Made by a program: the position numbers and the translations under genes. Source: Actinacidiphila bryophytorum (GTDB taxonomy: Bacteria > Actinomycetota > Actinomycetes > Streptomycetales > Streptomycetaceae). Taken from it: a stretch of 64,000 nucleotides of DNA. The stretch spans positions 248,001 through 312,000 of the forward strand of contig NZ_JAFFIX010000008.1 in NCBI RefSeq assembly GCF_016916835.1, given 5' to 3'. Positions 1 through 7,772 of this stretch are shown piece after piece. The stretch's first letter is position 1, and each line of letters starts with the position of its first letter. The notes beneath the pieces were generated by a model, which had not been told where the DNA came from, ran no database searches, and saw nothing but the letters and a program-made list of their open reading frames with translations.

Positions 1-524
1 TGGGCGGCGATGTCGCGGGCGACGTCGCAGGGGTTGGCGTTGCAGGTGTCCTCGCCGTCGGTGATCAGCACCATCCGTGCGGTGCCGTCACCGCCGGCCT
101 TCAGGTCCTGGGCGGCCGCGAGCAGGGCGGGGCCGATCGGGGTCCAGCCGGTGGGGGCCAGCGTCGCCACCGCGGTCTTGGCCTCGGTGCGGTTGAGCGG
201 GCCGACCGGGTACAGCTGCCGGGTGTCCTTGCAGCCGGTCTTGCGGTCGTTGCCCGGGTAGTCCGCACCGAGGGTGCGTATGCCGAGGTTGACGTTCTCC
301 GGCGTCGAGTCCAGGACGTCGTCGAAGGCCTGCTTCGCGGCCGACATCCGGCTCTGCCCGTCGATGTCCTTGGCCCGCATGGAGCCGCTGACGTCCAGGA
401 CGAGTTCGACCTTCGGTGAGGGTTGCGCCGCGGGTTCGTCCGCGGCGGCGCTCGCGGGCAGCAGCCCGCAGGCGAGGGCGGCCAGCAGGCCACCGGCCAT
501 TCCCGTGGCCACGAGTCTTCTCAT
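1..524 (-). CDS. Secreted VWA-domain protein (3' end outside window)
   Basis: Reading from 524 down to the window edge gives an N-terminal signal peptide (MRRL, then a long Ala/Gly/Leu hydrophobic run ending in ASAAA) followed by a von Willebrand A domain. The metal-ion adhesion site is visible as LDVSGSM around residue 40, the conserved Thr lies in TPIGPAL and the later Asp in ITDGEDTC. VWA domains bind ligands or partner proteins through a divalent cation. The protein is exported and may stay at the cell surface, but the C-terminus is not in view. A second in-frame ATG at 530 is possible. No clear ribosome binding site precedes either start. The divergent neighbour is the DUF4232 gene at 751. 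Substrate unknown. Confidence 0.8.
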   Translation of the reverse strand, partial: MRRLVATGMAGGLLAALACGLLPASAAADEPAAQPSPKVELVLDVSGSMRAKDIDGQSRMSAAKQAFDDVLDSTPENVNLGIRTLGADYPGNDRKTGCKDTRQLYPVGPLNRTEAKTAVATLAPTGWTPIGPALLAAAQDLKAGGDGTARMVLITDGEDTCNANPCDVARDIAA

Positions 525-750
525 GATCATCGCAGGATCGTAGTGAAGGTCCGGCCCAATCATGAAGTCGGCTGGTCAGCGGGACGGTTGCGGCACCGGA
601 AGGGCGGACTCCGGTCCGCCGGGACCGACTTGGCGAAGTCTTTACAACCCGGGTCCGCGCTGTGTCGTCTCTGATCGCGACTCCTGGTACGGCCGGGGTC
701 CGCGCCCGCTCCAGGGCGCGGCGGGCCGCGGGAGAACGGAGGGACGGGAC

Positions 751-1476
751 ATGCGCAGCACTTCACTGGCCGCCGGTGCGGCGGCGGTTCTGGCGGTGGC
801 GGTCGCGGGGGCCGTGCCCGCCGCGGCCTCGGCCCCGGTCGGCCGGGCCGGCACCCCGATGTGCACGACCTCGCAGCTGACCGGGGCGCTCGGCGGCGGC
901 GACGCGGGAGCCGGCAACCTCTACCGCTACCTGGTCCTGACCAACCACAGCTCCACCACCTGCCACCTCACCGGCTACCCCGGGGTGTCCCTGCTCGACT
1001 CCGCGGGCAAGCAGATCGGCAAGCCGGCCGACCGGCAGCCCAGCCGGTACTCGCCGGTCGTGCTCCGGCCGGGCGCGTCGGCAAGCGACACGATCCACAC
1101 CGTGAACCACATGGGCAAGTGCCTGCCGGCGTCGGCGAAGGTGCGGATATATCCGCCCGGGAACACGGCGTCCATGGTCATCGCCGGTGCCGTGACGAAC
1201 TGCGACAACCTCTTCACGGTGACGCCGATGGCCGCGGGGCGGGACGGGAGCGACCCGGTGAATCCCACGCCCACGCGGACGTCGGCGCCCAAGCCCACGC
1301 CGTCCACCGGGCAGCAGGTCCCGACCGTGCCCGCCGGCGCCCCCGACACCGGGCTCGCCGCCACTGGCTCCGGTCACTCCGCGACCCTGACGGTCGGCGC
1401 GATCGCCGGTGCCGGCGGGGTCCTCCTCGGCGGCCTCACCCTCGCCACGGCCCGCCGCCGCCGCACCCGGGGCTGA
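751..1476 (+). CDS. Cell-wall-sorted DUF4232 protein with LAATG tail
   Basis: 241 residues. ATG at 751 follows GGAGG with good spacing; in-frame starts further upstream would precede the signal peptide and are rejected. Residues 1-28 form a Sec signal peptide ending in AAASA. Residues about 36-165 are a DUF4232 domain with four cysteines likely to form disulfides (MCTTSQL, STTCHLTGYPG, GKCLPAS, VTNCDNLFTVTP). A Pro/Thr-rich linker leads to LAATG at residues 202-206, a hydrophobic segment and an ARRRRTRG tail, which is a complete sortase sorting signal. LAxTG is classically read by class E sortases, so the neighbouring class F-like enzyme may not be the one that anchors it. The function of DUF4232 is unknown. 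Its domain is about 78% identical by hand count to that of the protein at 2906. Confidence 0.87.
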   Translation: MRSTSLAAGAAAVLAVAVAGAVPAAASAPVGRAGTPMCTTSQLTGALGGGDAGAGNLYRYLVLTNHSSTTCHLTGYPGVSLLDSAGKQIGKPADRQPSRYSPVVLRPGASASDTIHTVNHMGKCLPASAKVRIYPPGNTASMVIAGAVTNCDNLFTVTPMAAGRDGSDPVNPTPTRTSAPKPTPSTGQQVPTVPAGAPDTGLAATGSGHSATLTVGAIAGAGGVLLGGLTLATARRRRTRG

Positions 1477-1568
1477 CGTGCCACCCACGCCCGTACCTCA
1501 GCCACAGCCGTGGCCTCCCCCCGCGCCCGTACGGGGCGCCTCCCCCCGCAGCGCGACTGCGGACGCGT

Positions 1569-1737
1569 CGTGGCTTGTCGCGCAGTTCCCCGCGCCCCTG
1601 GGGGTGCCCTCTGGGGAGAGGGCGAGCGTTTTTAGGGGCGCGGGGAACTGCGCGCCCCATCACGACGCACGGAAAGGTGCAAGCTCGCAGCAAGTGGCAA
1701 TCACCCAGGGGCGCGGGGAACTGCGCGACAAGCCACG
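1569..1737. repeat. Perfect 32-bp inverted repeat with a third internal copy of its core
   Basis: Positions 1569-1600 and 1706-1737 are exact reverse complements over 32 bases. The core GGGGCGCGGGGAACTGCGCG recurs a third time at 1634-1654 in the same orientation as the right arm. The core matches a small intergenic palindromic repeat that I recall as widespread in Streptomyces genomes. It sits between the sorted DUF4232 gene and the sortase and could fold into a long stem in the transcript. The right arm falls inside the apparent N-terminus of the sortase if the start at 1694 is used. Confidence 0.8.
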
Positions 1738-2380
1738 GCGGTGGCGCGGGGGACGCGCAGCGTGGGGGGTGGTGGCGGTCATCGCCGCGGTGGTGACCGC
1801 CGGGTGCGACGGGAAGAGCGAGGGCCAGGCGCCGCCCCCGGCCGCGACGGGACGGCACCCCGGCACAGGAGCGGCCACCACCACGGTGGCCCCAAGTGCG
1901 GGGAAGGCCACCCCGATGGCCAGGTCGCAGCCGCAGCGGCTGCGGATACCGGGGCTCGGGGTGGACACCCCCGTCATGTCCGTGGGACTCGCCCCCGACG
2001 GCACCGTCCGCGTCCCGCCGATCAAGGCGCACTCACCGGCCGGGTGGTACGACGGTTCGCCGACGCCGGGCGAGACCGGCCCGTCCGTGCTGCTGGGGCA
2101 CGTGACGGTCGGCGCGTACGGCGACGGCGTCTTCCGGCACCTGGACCGTATGCGCCCCGGCGACCGGGTGAGCATCACCCGGTCGGACGGCACGACCGCG
2201 ACCTTCGCCGTCGACAAGGTGCAGACGGTGGCGAAGTCGCACTTCCCGACGGAGGCGGTGTACGGGAACGTCGACCACCCCGCCCTGCGTCTCATCACGT
2301 GCGGCGGCACGCGTATCTCCGGCGGTGGCGGCTATACGGACAACGTGATCGTCTACGCCTCGCTGGTCGGCGGCTCGTGA
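1694..2380 (+). CDS. Class F-like sortase
   Basis: A sortase-fold transpeptidase expected to cleave sorting motifs of exported proteins. From GTG 1694 it has 228 residues: a basic stretch, a hydrophobic segment ending in VVTAGC that could be a lipobox or membrane anchor, a Thr/Pro/Ala-rich linker, then the beta-barrel from LRIPGLGVDTPV. The catalytic His is in LLGHVTVG (about residue 136) and the Cys in LITCGG (about residue 203). The position where I expect the catalytic Arg (Y-R-D-N in relatives I recall) reads YTDN; an Arg lies four residues after the Cys. The start is uncertain: GTG 1769 or upstream GTGs (1604, 1409) are in frame, and the repeat arm occupies the early codons. The stop overlaps the sigma factor start as GTGA. 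Confidence 0.75.
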   Translation: MAITQGRGELRDKPRRWRGGRAAWGVVAVIAAVVTAGCDGKSEGQAPPPAATGRHPGTGAATTTVAPSAGKATPMARSQPQRLRIPGLGVDTPVMSVGLAPDGTVRVPPIKAHSPAGWYDGSPTPGETGPSVLLGHVTVGAYGDGVFRHLDRMRPGDRVSITRSDGTTATFAVDKVQTVAKSHFPTEAVYGNVDHPALRLITCGGTRISGGGGYTDNVIVYASLVGGS

Positions 2381-2922
2381 ACGACTGGCCGGCGGCGGCC
2401 AGCACCCCGGCGACAGGAGTGAGGAGAGCGGTCATCCGGCGAGAAGAGCGCGCTGCCTCCGAGCTGTTCGAGGCCGTGTACCCGCGGCTCGCGGGCTGGT
2501 GCCGCCGGCTGGTGGACGACGACGGGACGGCGCACGAGATCGCCGCGGAGGCCTTCACCCGGCTGTGGGCGCGCTGGACCGCGGTCGAGGAGCCCAACGG
2601 CTTCCTCTATGTGACCGCGGCCAACCTCGTCCGCGACCACTGGCGCAGAATGGAGCGCGAGCGTCGCGCGCTGCGCCGGGTGAGGACCGAGCAGTCCGTA
2701 CGCCCGCAGGAGGAGGCGGCCGACCCGTCCGTACGCCTGCTGGTTCAGTCGCTGCCCGAGCGGCTGCGCAATCCCGTCCTGCTGTACTACTACGCCGACT
2801 TGCCGGTCCGTGAGGTGGCCGCGCTGCTTGGCCGGAACGAGGGAACCGTGAAGGCCGACCTGCACGCGGCACGCGAACTGCTCCGCGCCCGAATCAGGGG
2901 ACACCATGACTGGATTTCCTGA
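2377..2922 (+). CDS. ECF-type RNA polymerase sigma factor (SigE-like)
   Basis: 181 residues with the two expected regions. Region 2 runs from about residue 28 (LFEAVYPRLAGWCRRLV) to 80, and region 4 from about 125 (LPERLRNPVLLYYY) to 170 with a helix-turn-helix (VREVAALLGRNEGTVKADL). It should direct RNA polymerase to a small regulon. GTG 2377 overlaps the sortase stop as GTGA, implying translational coupling; GTG 2416 is an alternative. The next gene starts 17 bases before its stop and encodes a one-pass membrane protein, the position normally occupied by an anti-sigma factor. I infer that the pair forms a membrane-controlled switch. Confidence 0.88.
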   Translation: MNDWPAAASTPATGVRRAVIRREERAASELFEAVYPRLAGWCRRLVDDDGTAHEIAAEAFTRLWARWTAVEEPNGFLYVTAANLVRDHWRRMERERRALRRVRTEQSVRPQEEAADPSVRLLVQSLPERLRNPVLLYYYADLPVREVAALLGRNEGTVKADLHAARELLRARIRGHHDWIS

Positions 2923-3757
2923 CCCCCGGGGGGACGCACCGGACGGCGACGGCGCCGCGCCGGCGGAGCCGCTGCTGCGGCAGCCGCCGGGGTATCTGGA
3001 CGCGCCGCCTGGTGCGTTCGCGCAGATCCGGCGGCGGGCGGCGCGGCGGCGCCGGGTGCGGGCGGCCGGCGGCGGGCTGGCGGCGGCCGTGGTGCTGACC
3101 GGGTCCGTGTACCTGGTCGGCGCGATGACCTCGCACGGCTCGGACGACGTGGTCAGCCCGCCCGCCAGCAACTCGCTGACCAGTGCGGCGACTTCTGCTC
3201 CCACGCCGACCCGGGGCACCGCCCCGACGCCGACCCCGGGCACGACGGCGCCGCCCGGCACGGGCACCCGCGGGCCGACGGCCACCGGCACCCCCACGCC
3301 GGACCCGGCCCCGACCCGGACCGGCCCGGCGAGCGGCAGCGGGGCGACGCCGATGTGCGCGACCTCGCAGCTGACCGCAGCGCTCGGCGGCGGCGACGCG
3401 GGAGCCGGCAGCCTCTTCCGCTATCTGGTGCTCACCAACCACAGCTCCACGGCCTGCCATCTCACCGGCTACCCGGGGCTGTCGATGCTGGACGCGGACG
3501 GCAGGCAGATCGGGGCGCCGGCCGACCGGCAGCCGATGGCGTACTCGGCGGTGGTGCTGCGGCCGGGCGGGTCGGTGAGCGACACCATCCACACCGTCAA
3601 CCAGCAGGGCACCTGCCTGCCCGCGTCGGTGAAGCTGCGGATCTACCCGCCGGGCAACACCGCGTGGCTGGACTTCCCCGGGAGCGTCACCAACTGCGAC
3701 AACCTCTTCACGGTGACGCCGTTCGCAGCCGGGCGCACGGGCAACCCGCCGTCATGA
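2906..3757 (+). CDS. One-pass membrane protein with DUF4232 ectodomain, candidate anti-sigma factor
   Basis: 283 residues. ATG 2906 lies inside the sigma gene's 3' end behind a purine-rich site. A short cytoplasmic part (residues 1-52, very Arg-rich near the membrane) precedes one transmembrane helix (about 53-74), a long Thr/Pro linker (about 75-148) and a C-terminal DUF4232 domain. That domain carries the same cysteines and landmarks as the sorted protein at 751 (GGGDAGAG, YLVLTNHSST, RIYPPGNTA). Co-translation with the ECF sigma factor suggests an anti-sigma role, but no zinc-binding anti-sigma motif is visible in the short cytoplasmic part, so this is inference. A simple membrane-tethered DUF4232 protein is the alternative. 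Confidence 0.78.
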   Translation: MTGFPDPRGDAPDGDGAAPAEPLLRQPPGYLDAPPGAFAQIRRRAARRRRVRAAGGGLAAAVVLTGSVYLVGAMTSHGSDDVVSPPASNSLTSAATSAPTPTRGTAPTPTPGTTAPPGTGTRGPTATGTPTPDPAPTRTGPASGSGATPMCATSQLTAALGGGDAGAGSLFRYLVLTNHSSTACHLTGYPGLSMLDADGRQIGAPADRQPMAYSAVVLRPGGSVSDTIHTVNQQGTCLPASVKLRIYPPGNTAWLDFPGSVTNCDNLFTVTPFAAGRTGNPPS

Positions 3758-3777
3758 CCTGCCGCCGTCGGCAGGTC
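3756..3777. terminator. Hairpin between convergent genes
   Basis: GACCTGCC and GGCAGGTC form a perfect 8-bp stem with a 6-base loop, directly after the stop at 3757 and before the convergent stop at 3791. There is no T-run, as is usual for terminators in high-GC actinobacteria. Likely bidirectional. Confidence 0.6.
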
Positions 3778-3790
3778 GCCACTCGCCGGG

Positions 3791-4615
3791 TCACCACTCG
3801 TCGGGGCCGCCCGGCAGGTCGAGCAGTGCCAGGTCGGGCGGTACGAGGGTGGTGGACAGCAGGAGTTCGCGCAGCAGGTGGTCGTTGAGGGTGTTGCCGA
3901 CGGGTTCGCCGACCTCCTCGCGGGTCAGGAAGGGGACGCCGTCCCTGGACAGCCGGGTGCGTACCGCACTGACCACGTGCTCGACCTTCTTGTGCCCCCA
4001 GTTCGCGGCGGGCTGCAGGCGGGCCAGGTGGGCGGCGGTGTCCTGCCAGGTCAGCGGCTGCGGGCGCAGTTCGTGGAGCAGGTAGCGGCGGCCGAGGACG
4101 ACCAGGACGAGGCGTTCCTGCTCGCTGAGCAGCCAGGTGCGCGGCGGCAGTGTGATGTCCTCGGGCCGCGGGGTAGGGGCGGCGCCGTCCTGGTCGGTGA
4201 CGTAGACCTCCAGCAGGTGCTCGCGGTGCCGTGAGCCGCGGACGAACAGCGGGGTGTAGCCGGCCTCCAGCGGCAGCGCCTCCTCGCCGGTGAACAGCAG
4301 CCGCCCGCGGGCCAGCCGGATCGGCAGCCGGCCGTGGTTGCTGATCCACCACTGGCCGCCGCGGTGGGTCAGGGTGCCCTGGTGGCGGCTGACCAGCGGG
4401 TCGTCCTCGCCGAGGCAGACGTGCACGGCCGGGCGGTTGCGGCCGAAGAGGACCTCGCGGCCGGGGCCCGGGCCGAGCCGCATGCCGCCGGTGAGGGCGA
4501 GCGCGAAGACGGTGCCCGCGACGGGGGCGGAGACCCCTCGGGCGAGGCTGCCGTGGGTGCCGGGGAGCCGCTGCCCGCCCGGCAGCCCTGCGGTGCCGGC
4601 GGTGTCTGTCGTCAT
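3791..4615 (-). CDS. FHA-domain protein with C-terminal helical (HTH-like) region
   Basis: 274 residues, cytoplasmic. An FHA domain spans about residues 45-115, with LFGRNRPAV, the DPLVSRHQG phosphothreonine-binding core and ISNHG. FHA domains dock phosphothreonine peptides, usually the product of a neighbouring Ser/Thr kinase. The second half (about 150-255) contains LLSEQERLVLVVLGRRYLL and a helical stretch ending in KKVEHVVSAVRTRL that resembles a winged-helix or HTH fold. I am not certain it binds DNA. ATG 4615 has GAGGAAG upstream. It lies 45 bases after the membrane kinase gene and is almost certainly co-transcribed with it, so it is a likely reader or substrate of that kinase. Confidence 0.85.
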   Translation of the reverse strand: MTTDTAGTAGLPGGQRLPGTHGSLARGVSAPVAGTVFALALTGGMRLGPGPGREVLFGRNRPAVHVCLGEDDPLVSRHQGTLTHRGGQWWISNHGRLPIRLARGRLLFTGEEALPLEAGYTPLFVRGSRHREHLLEVYVTDQDGAAPTPRPEDITLPPRTWLLSEQERLVLVVLGRRYLLHELRPQPLTWQDTAAHLARLQPAANWGHKKVEHVVSAVRTRLSRDGVPFLTREEVGEPVGNTLNDHLLRELLLSTTLVPPDLALLDLPGGPDEW

Positions 4616-4660
4616 GGCTGCTTCCTCGTCGGGGGCGGTGCGGAGCGCGGGCGCGCCCGC

Positions 4661-6601
4661 TCAGCGGCCGGGCAGCCGTGCCGCGGCCGCCGTGCCCAAC
4701 TGCTCGGCTGTGTCGCAGAGTTTCCCCACCGCGCCGCTTCCCGACACCGTCAGCTCGACGAGTTCCTCGACGTGCTGCCCGGTGATGTCGGTGAAGTCGC
4801 GGTTGACCAGCCGCAGAGTGCAGGTGCCCCGGTCCTCGTACTCGGGGCTGACGAAGCCCTTGGCGCCGCCGAGCCGGACGGGAGTGCCGTCGCTGGTGTC
4901 CAGCGGCGGGGAGTTGCGGTCGAAGACCAGGTCGATCCCGCTGTCGCCGTCGGAACTGCCCCAGTGGCAGCCCCAGTTGCCGAAGTCCCGGTCGGGGTCG
5001 TCGGCGTGGACGCCGCCCGGGACCGCGCCGATGGCCGCGGGCGTGAGCAGGGAGCAGGCGTCGGCGGTGGCGAGCGAGGCGGGGACGGCGGCGGACGGGC
5101 GGCGCGGTACGGTCCCGGCGCGCAGCACGGTCACCGCGTGGTCGGTGGCGGCGTCGGCCATGGCGCACAGGTCGGGTCCACTGTCGCCGGTGAGCCGGGC
5201 CATGATCTGGATGTGGTTGCCGTCGTCGAGTTGCAGGGTGCGGTCGCACTCGTCGCCGTCGAGGGGTTCGGACGCCACCGTCACGTTGCCGGTCCTGCGG
5301 GTGGGGATGTGCGAGCCGGCCTCGACGTCCTTGCCGAGCAGGGTGGCGGCAACGTCCACGGCCGGGTCCTGCCGGGGCGGTCCCACCAGGACGTCGCAGC
5401 GGTCGAAGTTGCCGTAGTCGGTGACCAGGTCGGTGCTGCCGAAGCGGGCCAGCGGTGCGGTGGCCAGCACCGAGCAGGGGTCGGCGCTGCGGGGGTCGCC
5501 GAGCGCGCTGCGGGCGGGGGACGCGGGGGCGGTCGGCGCGGAGGTGGTGGCGCCGGCGCCGGGCCTGGCGCGGGTGGCGGAACTGCCGGACCGGGCCTGG
5601 GCCGGTGACCCGTCGTCCCAGGGGCTCAGGGACAGCAGGACGGCGGCTGCCGCGGCGGCGAGCACCAGCGCCCCCAGCGCGGCCCGGGTACGGCGCCCGC
5701 CCCACCGGCCGGGCGGGCCGAGCGGCGGCAGGCCGCGGCGCCGGCCGAGGTCGGCGCCCTCGTTGTGCAGCCGGCGTACCGCCTCCGACGGCGGGGCGAC
5801 CTCCGCCATCAGGTCGCGGGTCTCGGCGGCGGCGGGCCTGCTGCCGGGGTCGACCCGCAGCAGTGCGGTCAGCGGCCCGGTGAGCCGGCCGGCCTGCCGG
5901 GGCGGTTCGATGTGGCCGTCCCTGGCCCGCCCGATGTAGGCGAGCGGGCTCTCGGCCTCGCCGTAGGGCACCCGGCCCTCGACGGCGGCGAAGAGCGCGG
6001 CGCCCAGCGAGAACTGGTCGGACTGCCGGCTCGCGGGTTCGCCTTTGGCCACCTCGGGGGCCAGGTAGCGGGGTTTGCCGGGCACACCGCCGCTGAGGCT
6101 GTCGCGGGTGTCGTCGCTCCACAGGGCGCGTGAGATGCCGAAGTCGGCGAGCTTGGCGATGCCGTCGTCGGTGACGAGGATGTTCTCCGGCGTCACGTCG
6201 CCGTGCACGACGCCCTTGGCGTGGGCGGTCGCGAGCGCGTCGGCGATCTGCCAGCCGATCACGGCGGCCTGCTCGGGGCTCAGCGGTCCGTCGTCGGCGA
6301 CGACGGCGGCGAGGCTGCGGGAGCGGACGTACTCCATGACCAGCCAGCTCTGGCCGCCGTCCTCGATGTGGTCGAAGACCGCGACGATGTGCGGGTGGTG
6401 CAGGCGGGCGGCGTTGCGGGCCTCGCTGCGCAGCCGGCCTGTGGCCCTCGCGTCGTCGATGCGGGCGCACTTGAGGGCGACGGTGCGGTCCAGTTCGCGG
6501 TCGTAGGCCCGCCAGACGACGCCCATGCCGCCGGCGCCTATGCGTTCTCGCAGCAGATAGCGCCCGGCTACTTCGTCACCGATCTCCGCCGTTCCCCGCA
6601 C
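4661..6601 (-). CDS. Membrane Ser/Thr protein kinase (PknB-type) with extracellular domain
   Basis: 646 residues from GTG 6601, chosen because GGAG sits 6-8 bases upstream; GTG 6619 would add six residues. The kinase domain covers about 15-270: Gly loop GAGGMGVVW, catalytic Lys in VALKCAR, DFG and APE. The catalytic loop reads HGDVTPENIL, so the usual HRD arginine is a glycine. A transmembrane helix follows a basic juxtamembrane stretch (around residues 300-325, LGALVLAAAAAAVLLSL). The remaining roughly 310 residues are extracellular, with a Ser/Thr/Pro linker and a duplicated-looking, cysteine-containing region (PCSVLATAPLARF, ACSLLTPAAIG). It probably senses an envelope signal. Operon partner: the FHA gene. 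Confidence 0.9.
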   Translation of the reverse strand: MRGTAEIGDEVAGRYLLRERIGAGGMGVVWRAYDRELDRTVALKCARIDDARATGRLRSEARNAARLHHPHIVAVFDHIEDGGQSWLVMEYVRSRSLAAVVADDGPLSPEQAAVIGWQIADALATAHAKGVVHGDVTPENILVTDDGIAKLADFGISRALWSDDTRDSLSGGVPGKPRYLAPEVAKGEPASRQSDQFSLGAALFAAVEGRVPYGEAESPLAYIGRARDGHIEPPRQAGRLTGPLTALLRVDPGSRPAAAETRDLMAEVAPPSEAVRRLHNEGADLGRRRGLPPLGPPGRWGGRRTRAALGALVLAAAAAAVLLSLSPWDDGSPAQARSGSSATRARPGAGATTSAPTAPASPARSALGDPRSADPCSVLATAPLARFGSTDLVTDYGNFDRCDVLVGPPRQDPAVDVAATLLGKDVEAGSHIPTRRTGNVTVASEPLDGDECDRTLQLDDGNHIQIMARLTGDSGPDLCAMADAATDHAVTVLRAGTVPRRPSAAVPASLATADACSLLTPAAIGAVPGGVHADDPDRDFGNWGCHWGSSDGDSGIDLVFDRNSPPLDTSDGTPVRLGGAKGFVSPEYEDRGTCTLRLVNRDFTDITGQHVEELVELTVSGSGAVGKLCDTAEQLGTAAAARLPGR

Positions 6602-6791
6602 CGCGCCGCTCCATTGCACAGATCACGCCTCGTGCCCGCTCCAGCGCAAGGAGCGTACTGCACCCGGCCTGCCCCGGCCGCCACTTGCACCTCTCCGTCA
6701 CCGGGGCTGCGGCCCGTTCCGGGACCGGTCCCGGGCGGCCGGCCGTACGGTCCGCTGGTCCGCGGCGACGGCACGGGAAGGAGCGGGCGCG

Positions 6792-7772
6792 ATGGGTCAG
6801 GGGCAGGAGTCCGCCGCCCGGCGGCCGCTGCTGCGCGAGGGCGGCACGGTGGGCGCCGGCTACCTGGTGGAGCGCTATCTCGGGCAGGGCGCCTACGCGG
6901 AGGTCTACCGGGTGCGGCACCCCTATCTGGGGCGGCAGGCGATGAAGGTCTTCCGGCAGGTCGCCGACCGCGCCGCGGTGGACGCGCTGCTGGCCGAGGC
7001 GGTGCTGCTGTCCCGGCTCGGGCACCCCAACATCGTGCGGGTCTTCGACGCGGGCACCACGCCCACCGCAACGGGTGAACGCGCCTACTTCACCATGGAG
7101 TACGTCGCCGGCGGCACCCTGGCGCGCTTCATGGACGGGTGGCTGGAGCGTACGGGCCACGTGCCGGTCGCGGCGGCCGAATGCGTGCTGCGCCAGGTCA
7201 GCTCGGGGCTCGCGCTCGCGCATGCCGCGCGGCCGCCGATCGTGCACCGCGACATCACCCCGCACAACATCCTGGTGGGTCTGGACGGCGACGGCGCGCA
7301 GCCGATCCGGGCCAGGCTCGGCGACTTCGGCCTGGCCACCCGCACCGACCCGCGTACCGGACTGGCCGGCGCCCAGGGGGTGCCGGCGTTCACACCGCCC
7401 GAGACGCTGCTGGGCTTCCGCGGTGACTCGCGCAGCGGCGACGTGTGGGCGCTGGGTGTCGTCGGCTACCTGCTGCTGACCGGGCGGCTGCCCTACCCGC
7501 GGGGCCTGGCCGGCTGGATGACCGGCTCGCACCGCCGCGCGCCCCCTCCGTCGCCCGGCGAGCTGAACCCGGACGTGGACCCGGAGTTGGAGCGGATCGT
7601 GCTGGAAGCGCTGGCCGTGGACCGCGAACTGCGCACTCCGGACGCGGGGGTGCTCGCCGGGCGGTTCGAGCGGCGGGCGGAGCGGCTGCGCGGCGGCCGG
7701 CACGTACCGGGGACCGGGAGCGGCGGATCAGGGACGAGCGGCGGCACGGATGAGGGAGCAGGGCGGCGATGA
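6792..7772 (+). CDS. Soluble Ser/Thr protein kinase
   Basis: 326 residues. ATG 6792 follows GGAAGGAG. The kinase domain spans about residues 20-285, with Gly loop LGQGAYAEVYRV, Lys in AMKVFRQV, the canonical IVHRDITPHNILVG loop, DFGLATRTD and a TPPE in place of APE. There is no transmembrane segment, and the short C-terminal tail is Gly/Ser-rich, so the enzyme is cytoplasmic. It is the first gene of a five-gene operon that continues with a membrane partner protein, a GrpE-like protein, Hsp70 and an OmpA-domain protein, and is divergent from the other kinase/FHA pair. I infer that it phosphorylates one or more of these neighbours. The next gene starts 23 bases before its stop. Confidence 0.9.
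   Translation: MGQGQESAARRPLLREGGTVGAGYLVERYLGQGAYAEVYRVRHPYLGRQAMKVFRQVADRAAVDALLAEAVLLSRLGHPNIVRVFDAGTTPTATGERAYFTMEYVAGGTLARFMDGWLERTGHVPVAAAECVLRQVSSGLALAHAARPPIVHRDITPHNILVGLDGDGAQPIRARLGDFGLATRTDPRTGLAGAQGVPAFTPPETLLGFRGDSRSGDVWALGVVGYLLLTGRLPYPRGLAGWMTGSHRRAPPPSPGELNPDVDPELERIVLEALAVDRELRTPDAGVLAGRFERRAERLRGGRHVPGTGSGGSGTSGGTDEGAGRR

Noticed and set aside
3708-6470. Open 920-residue frame antisense to the FHA and kinase genes
   Set aside because: Extremely Arg/Pro-rich translation with no domain; high GC content creates long shadow frames. The kinase and FHA frames carry clear motifs.
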